A stretch of 64,000 nucleotides of DNA from Stercorarius parasiticus (taxonomy: Eukaryota > Chordata > Aves > Charadriiformes > Stercorariidae), in NCBI GenBank assembly GCA_013396915.1, contig VWZL01000283.1, forward strand, positions 62,001 through 126,000, written 5' to 3'. Shown here piece after piece: positions 63,476-64,000 of the stretch. The notes below the pieces were generated by a model, which saw nothing but the letters and a program-made list of their open reading frames with translations, did not search any database and was not told the origin of the DNA. A program made the translations under genes and the position numbers. The stretch's first letter is position 1; each line of letters starts with the position of its first letter.

Positions 63476-64000
63476 AGTCAGGACTTAAATGACACAAGGA
63501 TAAAAACTCTAGCTTCTTTAATGAATAACAACTACAGACTGTATATAGTCACTAGTCCTGTCTTCCTAAATCCTGTAAGTCTCTCTGAAAATGCCATATC
63601 AGTTCCAGAATTGGGAACAGCTGCGGAAGAGCCATTCACAATTCCTAGCTTTTTTGGCTTTTCCCACGAAAGATCCTGAAAAGTCTTTACAGAAGAGGAT
63701 GCCCACTGCCTGCCTTCATGCAATAGTAATGTCTTTTAGCAATGGATCAGATGAGTGATAACAAGTTGCTAGGGGTAGTATGACACCAGACAATGACACC
63801 AGTCCTTTTTTCAGGGCTCCAATATCAAAAGCCGTGATCCATGCACAAGCTAATATAGGATTTGCTTTTTAGCCAGAGCTATCTTGGGGGAGTTATACCT
63901 GTTGATATTTTGATTAATAAATCAAACTGAAAAAAGAATTAGAATATAAGCCTTGCCTTTTACTTGGTGTTGAAAAATCACATAGTATATAAAAAAAGGT
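63476..64000. other. End of window, nothing supported
   Basis: I see no exon or repeat here. Overlapping open frames of 63-74 codons on both strands have no motif. Confidence 0.55.

Noticed and set aside
1..64000. CRISPR arrays, tRNA or rRNA genes, bacterial-type operons
   Set aside because: No regularly spaced repeats, no cloverleaf with A/B box sequence, no dense co-directional ORFs; everything points to vertebrate intronic DNA.

Overview
This is vertebrate nuclear DNA, most likely from a bird. It is AT-rich and intron-dominated, with no operons, ribosome-binding sites or tightly packed ORFs. It carries chicken-repeat-1 (CR1) LINE copies of avian type, including one that ends in the tandem ATTCTGTG-type 3' terminus of avian CR1. 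Scattered around them are very old amniote repeats: MIR-like SINE relics, L2/L3-like tails and palindromic DNA-transposon remnants of the kind also familiar from turtles and crocodilians.

The only gene I can support is on the minus strand. Four exons (18113-18314, 10784-10994, 6056-6250 and 4449-4562, in transcript order) splice into one continuous reading frame of 235 codons plus one base. All have GT/AG borders and phases that match from exon to exon (0, 1, 1, then 1 out of the last exon). The protein is the N-terminal part of ANKFN1 (ankyrin repeat and fibronectin type III domain containing 1), the vertebrate homologue of Drosophila wide awake and the gene mutated in mouse Nmf9. In order it has a basic, serine-rich leader with the start codon, two ankyrin repeats, a charged helical linker with a Trp/Arg-rich end, and the first strands of an FN3 domain. 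The rest of the FN3 domain and the C-terminal half are not in the window. They should lie below position 1, since no further exon was recognised in 1-4448.

Layout: 1-4448 is intron after the FN3 exon; 4449-18314 holds the four exons and three introns (about 1.5, 4.5 and 7.1 kb); 18315-64000 (about 46 kb) has no recognisable exon and is 5' intron or upstream flank. The upstream part holds most of the repeats: CR1 at 33.2, 58.9 and 59.7-60.4 kb, a palindromic MITE at 51.3 kb, MIR relics at 32.9 and 49.0 kb, old palindromic repeats at 24.2, 38.3, 42.9 and 50.1 kb, and a GC-rich block at 27.2-27.5 kb.

I found no new system (no CRISPR array, defence cluster or gene cassette). The most useful leads are the N-terminal exon's tandem acceptor AGs, a MIR relic close to a splice donor, a few reading frames that are long for such AT-rich DNA, and several old repeat blocks that I cannot name. 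Most unlisted open frames look like chance or the reverse strand of CR1.
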